Below, in pieces: positions 61,407 through 64,000 of a stretch of DNA of 64,000 bases. Made by a program: the position numbers and the translations under genes. The stretch covers positions 1-64,000 of the forward strand of contig CAZWXK010000012.1 in the NCBI GenBank assembly GCA_964637875.1, read 5' to 3'. Within the stretch, counting starts at the first letter, position 1, and the number at the start of each line of letters is the position of its first letter. Below the pieces are notes generated by a model, which was not told the origin of the DNA, did no database searches, and was given only the letters and a program-made list of their open reading frames with translations. The DNA comes from UBA5972 sp964637875. Its GTDB lineage: Bacteria; Pseudomonadota; Alphaproteobacteria; Rhodobacterales; Rhodobacteraceae.

Positions 61407-62498
61407 ATGTCAAATGCCATCCGACCCAAGCCGGGGATCATGGAGATCGACCTTTATGTCGGCGGCGAAAGCCGGCTGGAGGGGGTCGACAGGGTCTGGA
61501 AGCTGTCCTCGAACGAAAACCCGCTGGGGCCGAGCCCGCGGGCGATCGAGGCCTATCGCGCGGCGGGGGCATCTCTGGAACGCTATCCTTCGTCGGACCA
61601 CGCCGCGCTGCGCCGCGCGATTGGCGATGTCCACGGGGTTGATCCCGACCGGGTGATCTGCGGGGATGGATCGGACGAGGTGATTGCCTGGCTGTGTCAT
61701 GCCTATGCAGGGCCGGGCGACGAGGTGCTGGTGACCGAGCACGGGTTTTCCATGTATCGCATATCTGCCCTGGCCGCGGGTGCAACCCCCGTCGAGGTGG
61801 CCGAGCGTGATCGCCGCGTCGATATCGATCTGCTGCTGGCGGCGGCCAATGAGCGCACGCGCCTGGTGTTCATCGCCAACCCGGCCAACCCCACCGGCAC
61901 CATGCTGACCACGACCGAGTTGGCCCGTCTGGCCGAGGGGCTCCCGCCGCAGGCGCTGCTGGTGATCGATGGTGCCTATGCTGATTTCGTCGATGGGTAT
62001 GACGGCGGTCGCGCCCTGGTCGAGGGGCGTGAGAACGTTTTCATGACCCGGACCTTTTCCAAGATCTACGGGCTTGGCGGTCTGCGCATCGGCTGGGGTT
62101 ACGGGCCGCGCGCCGTCATTGACGTGCTGAACCGCCTGCGCGGGCCGTTCAACCTGACCGCGCCATCGCTGGCTGCCGCCGAGGCTGCTGTGCGCGACAT
62201 CAGATGGATCAGCCATTGCCGCGCCGAAAATGCCCGCTGGCGCGCCTGGCTTGCGCGCGAGCTGGCCGATGCCGGGATCCCGTCGGATTCGTCATTTGCC
62301 AATTTCATCCTTGCGCGTTTCGCCGACGAGGCAACGGCCGACGCGGCCGATGCGTTCTGCCGTGGCCGGGGAATCATCCTGCGCAAGGTCAAGGGGTACA
62401 AGCTGCCCCATTGCCTGCGCATCACCATCGGTGACGAGGAGGGCAGCCGCATGGTTGCGCGCGCCTTGCGCGATTTCATGGAAAAGGAGCGCCCATGA
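61407..62498 (+). CDS. hisC: Histidinol-phosphate / aromatic aminotransferase
   Basis: The 363-residue class II aminotransferase contains KLSSNENPLGPSPRAIEA, the phosphate-contacting IANPANPTGTM and the PLP lysine Lys219 in RTFSKIYGLGGLRIG. HisC-type enzymes can also transaminate aromatic keto acids; the coupling to tyrC (stop/start overlap ATGA) suggests a role in tyrosine and phenylalanine synthesis. I chose ATG 61407, which gives the family N-terminus SNAIRPKPGIMEIDLY; the upstream GTG at 61320 is less likely. Confidence 0.9.
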   Translation: MSNAIRPKPGIMEIDLYVGGESRLEGVDRVWKLSSNENPLGPSPRAIEAYRAAGASLERYPSSDHAALRRAIGDVHGVDPDRVICGDGSDEVIAWLCHAYAGPGDEVLVTEHGFSMYRISALAAGATPVEVAERDRRVDIDLLLAAANERTRLVFIANPANPTGTMLTTTELARLAEGLPPQALLVIDGAYADFVDGYDGGRALVEGRENVFMTRTFSKIYGLGGLRIGWGYGPRAVIDVLNRLRGPFNLTAPSLAAAEAAVRDIRWISHCRAENARWRAWLARELADAGIPSDSSFANFILARFADEATADAADAFCRGRGIILRKVKGYKLPHCLRITIGDEEGSRMVARALRDFMEKERP

Positions 62499-63412
62499 GC
62501 GTGATCTATGACAGGGTGGCCCTGCTGGGGCTGGGGCTGATCGCGGGTTCGATGGCGCTGGCCATGCGTGAAAAGGGCCTGGCCGGCGATATCGTCGGTC
62601 ATGCCCGCAGCGCGGAAACCCGCCAGACCGCCCTGGATATCGGGCTGGTGGACGAGGTGTTCGATACCGCGGCCGGGGCTGTCGAGGGCGCCGATCTGGT
62701 TGTGTTCTGCGTGCCGGTCGGGGTCATGGGGCAGCTTGCCGCAGATGTCGCGCCGCATCTGGAACAGGGCGCGACGGTGACCGATGTCGGTTCGGTCAAG
62801 GGGGCGGTCATCAAGGCGATCGCGCCGCATATGCCCGAGGGCGTGCATTTCATCCCCGGCCACCCGCTGGCGGGCACCGAACATTCCGGCCCGCGCGCGG
62901 GGTTTGCCAGTCTGTTTCACAACCGCTGGTGCCTGCTGACGCCGCTTGAGGACACCGATGCGCAGGCGCTGGAACGGCTGCGCCGCCTGTGGACCGAGAT
63001 GGGCGCCAATGTCGATGAAATGGACGCGGCGCATCACGATCTGGTGCTGGCGGTAACCAGCCACGCGCCGCATCTTATCGCTTATACGATGGTTGGTGTG
63101 GCCGATGATCTGAAACGCGTGACCGAGCGCGAGGTCATCAACTATTCGGCCGCCGGATTTCGGGATTTCACCCGCATTGCGGCATCCGACCCGACCATGT
63201 GGCGTGACGTGTTCCTGAACAACAAGGAGGCGACGCTGGAGATCCTCGGCCGCTTTACCGAGGAGCTGTTCGACCTGCAGCGGGCCATCCGGCGTGGCGA
63301 CGGGCAGCAATTGTTCGACTATTTTACCCGCACAAGGGCGATCAGACGTGGTATCATCGAGGCCGGGCAAGACACCGATGCCCCCGATTTCGGGCGTGTC
63401 GGCAAGGATTGA
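62495..63412 (+). CDS. tyrC: Prephenate/arogenate dehydrogenase (TyrC type)
   Basis: NAD(P)-dependent enzyme of tyrosine synthesis. The 305-residue protein starts with the Rossmann motif VALLGLGLIAGSMALAM and contains VTDVGSVKGAV, HFIPGHPLAGTEHSGP and SHAPHLIAYT, typical catalytic segments. Whether it prefers prephenate or arogenate is not clear from sequence. It overlaps hisC by four bases. Confidence 0.92.
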   Translation: MSVIYDRVALLGLGLIAGSMALAMREKGLAGDIVGHARSAETRQTALDIGLVDEVFDTAAGAVEGADLVVFCVPVGVMGQLAADVAPHLEQGATVTDVGSVKGAVIKAIAPHMPEGVHFIPGHPLAGTEHSGPRAGFASLFHNRWCLLTPLEDTDAQALERLRRLWTEMGANVDEMDAAHHDLVLAVTSHAPHLIAYTMVGVADDLKRVTEREVINYSAAGFRDFTRIAASDPTMWRDVFLNNKEATLEILGRFTEELFDLQRAIRRGDGQQLFDYFTRTRAIRRGIIEAGQDTDAPDFGRVGKD

Positions 63413-63437
63413 GAACCGGCGATACGGGCAGAACCTC

Positions 63438-64000
63438 ATGCGGGTCAGCGGCGCCTTGATGATTTCCCTTCTGGTTGGCAGTGCGCTTGGCGCTGTTGCC
63501 GCTCCGCCGCTTGAATCTCCCCGGCCCAGGGCGCGTCTGGACATGGCCGAACGTATCCTGCGACAGCTGACCCCGCTTGCCGGACCCGAGCGCAACGGAC
63601 AGACCCGTGGCGACATGCTGGCGCCCGACGCGCCGCTGACGCCGCTGGAACGCGCCCTGATGCGCGAGGCCGAGGGCGCCCTGGCTACCACGCCGCCGGT
63701 CTTTCGTTCACCTTTTCCGCGGCCCCGGCCGGTTGATGGCTGGAACGGTGCTCGGGCCGGCGCATCCGTTGTCAAGCCGGCCATCCCGCCGGGGTTCTCG
63801 GCCGGCGGAGTACCTCGGTCGGCCTCCACAGGGGCGCTGAATGCCACCGGGGCACCGCTGGTCTGGAAACCCGGCAGCGCACCGGTGCGCCTGCCATCGC
63901 GGCGCGTACGGTTGCGCAAGCCGGGGCAGGCATACAACGCCGTGCCGGTGGCGCGCGCGGTACCGGCCCTGCCTCCGCCGGTTTCGGCCCGTCTTGCCCC
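63438..64000 (+). CDS. Secreted proline-rich protein, 5' part (runs out of window)
   Basis: An open frame from ATG 63438 to the window end, at least 187 residues. The N-terminus has a signal-peptide-like segment (LMISLLVGSALGAVAA), then a Pro/Ala/Arg-rich region without clear domains. It starts 25 bases after the tyrC stop on the same strand. In some relatives an extensin-like protein follows tyrC, and this could be its N-terminal part, but the diagnostic C-terminal domain is outside the window. Confidence 0.6.
   Translation, partial: MRVSGALMISLLVGSALGAVAAPPLESPRPRARLDMAERILRQLTPLAGPERNGQTRGDMLAPDAPLTPLERALMREAEGALATTPPVFRSPFPRPRPVDGWNGARAGASVVKPAIPPGFSAGGVPRSASTGALNATGAPLVWKPGSAPVRLPSRRVRLRKPGQAYNAVPVARAVPALPPPVSARLA

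Overview
This 64 kb window is GC-rich chromosomal DNA from an alphaproteobacterium, most likely a member of the Rhodobacteraceae. The evidence is gene order: tldD-ctaC-ctaB-coxF-(ctaG)-ctaE-surf1-thrC-M16 peptidase-acetyltransferase; priA divergent from fsa-DUF484-xerC; a SUV3-like helicase beside an S4 protein and a 7Fe ferredoxin; and hisC-tyrC. Nothing looks like a large mobile island. I see no rRNA, tRNA, CRISPR or insertion sequence. Two 100-N assembly gaps interrupt dprA and cobS.

Layout. 0-10 kb: aspS, a DUF1800/DUF1501 pair, a nitroreductase coupled to a membrane protein, then DUF1467, methylmalonyl-CoA epimerase and topA on the minus strand. 10-21.7 kb: dprA and tldD (minus), then a long plus-strand run covering cytochrome c oxidase subunits II and III with assembly factors, thrC, an M16 peptidase, an acetyltransferase and an FAD oxidoreductase. 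The usual ctaG (cox11) is missing from this run. 21.8-28.7 kb: gltX, a ChaC-like protein (minus), and the glycine-cleavage genes gcvT-gcvH-gcvP behind a tandem glycine riboswitch. 28.7-35.6 kb: mainly minus-strand accessory genes: an alkB alkane hydroxylase coupled to a cytochrome P450, a YgfZ-type protein, a tyrosine phosphatase and an MsbA-like exporter, with one plus-strand glycosyltransferase. 35.6-45.1 kb: a glyoxylate-type aminotransferase, the ybbP-ybbA exporter divergent from tesA, a beta-keto acid cleavage enzyme, a type I sulfide:quinone oxidoreductase, and an AidB-like acyl-CoA dehydrogenase.

45.2-64 kb: ferredoxin, a VIT-type metal transporter, S4 protein, RNA helicase and TPR protein (minus); an SCP2 protein and lysophospholipase-like hydrolase; cobS/cobT for cobalamin assembly; NAD synthetase; a soxR remnant; xerC-DUF484-fsa (minus); priA; an HPP membrane protein; hisC-tyrC; and the start of a secreted proline-rich protein that leaves the window.

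The most interesting non-coding signals are a three-copy intergenic element built of one or two stem-loops plus a fixed GAGTATTT / CAAAGAAGAA tail, a REP-like palindrome, an FNR/Dnr-type box in front of the P450-alkB operon, and an AT-rich operator-like palindrome in front of the sulfide:quinone oxidoreductase. I cannot point to a whole new multi-gene system. The repeated RNA-like element is the best candidate for something undescribed.
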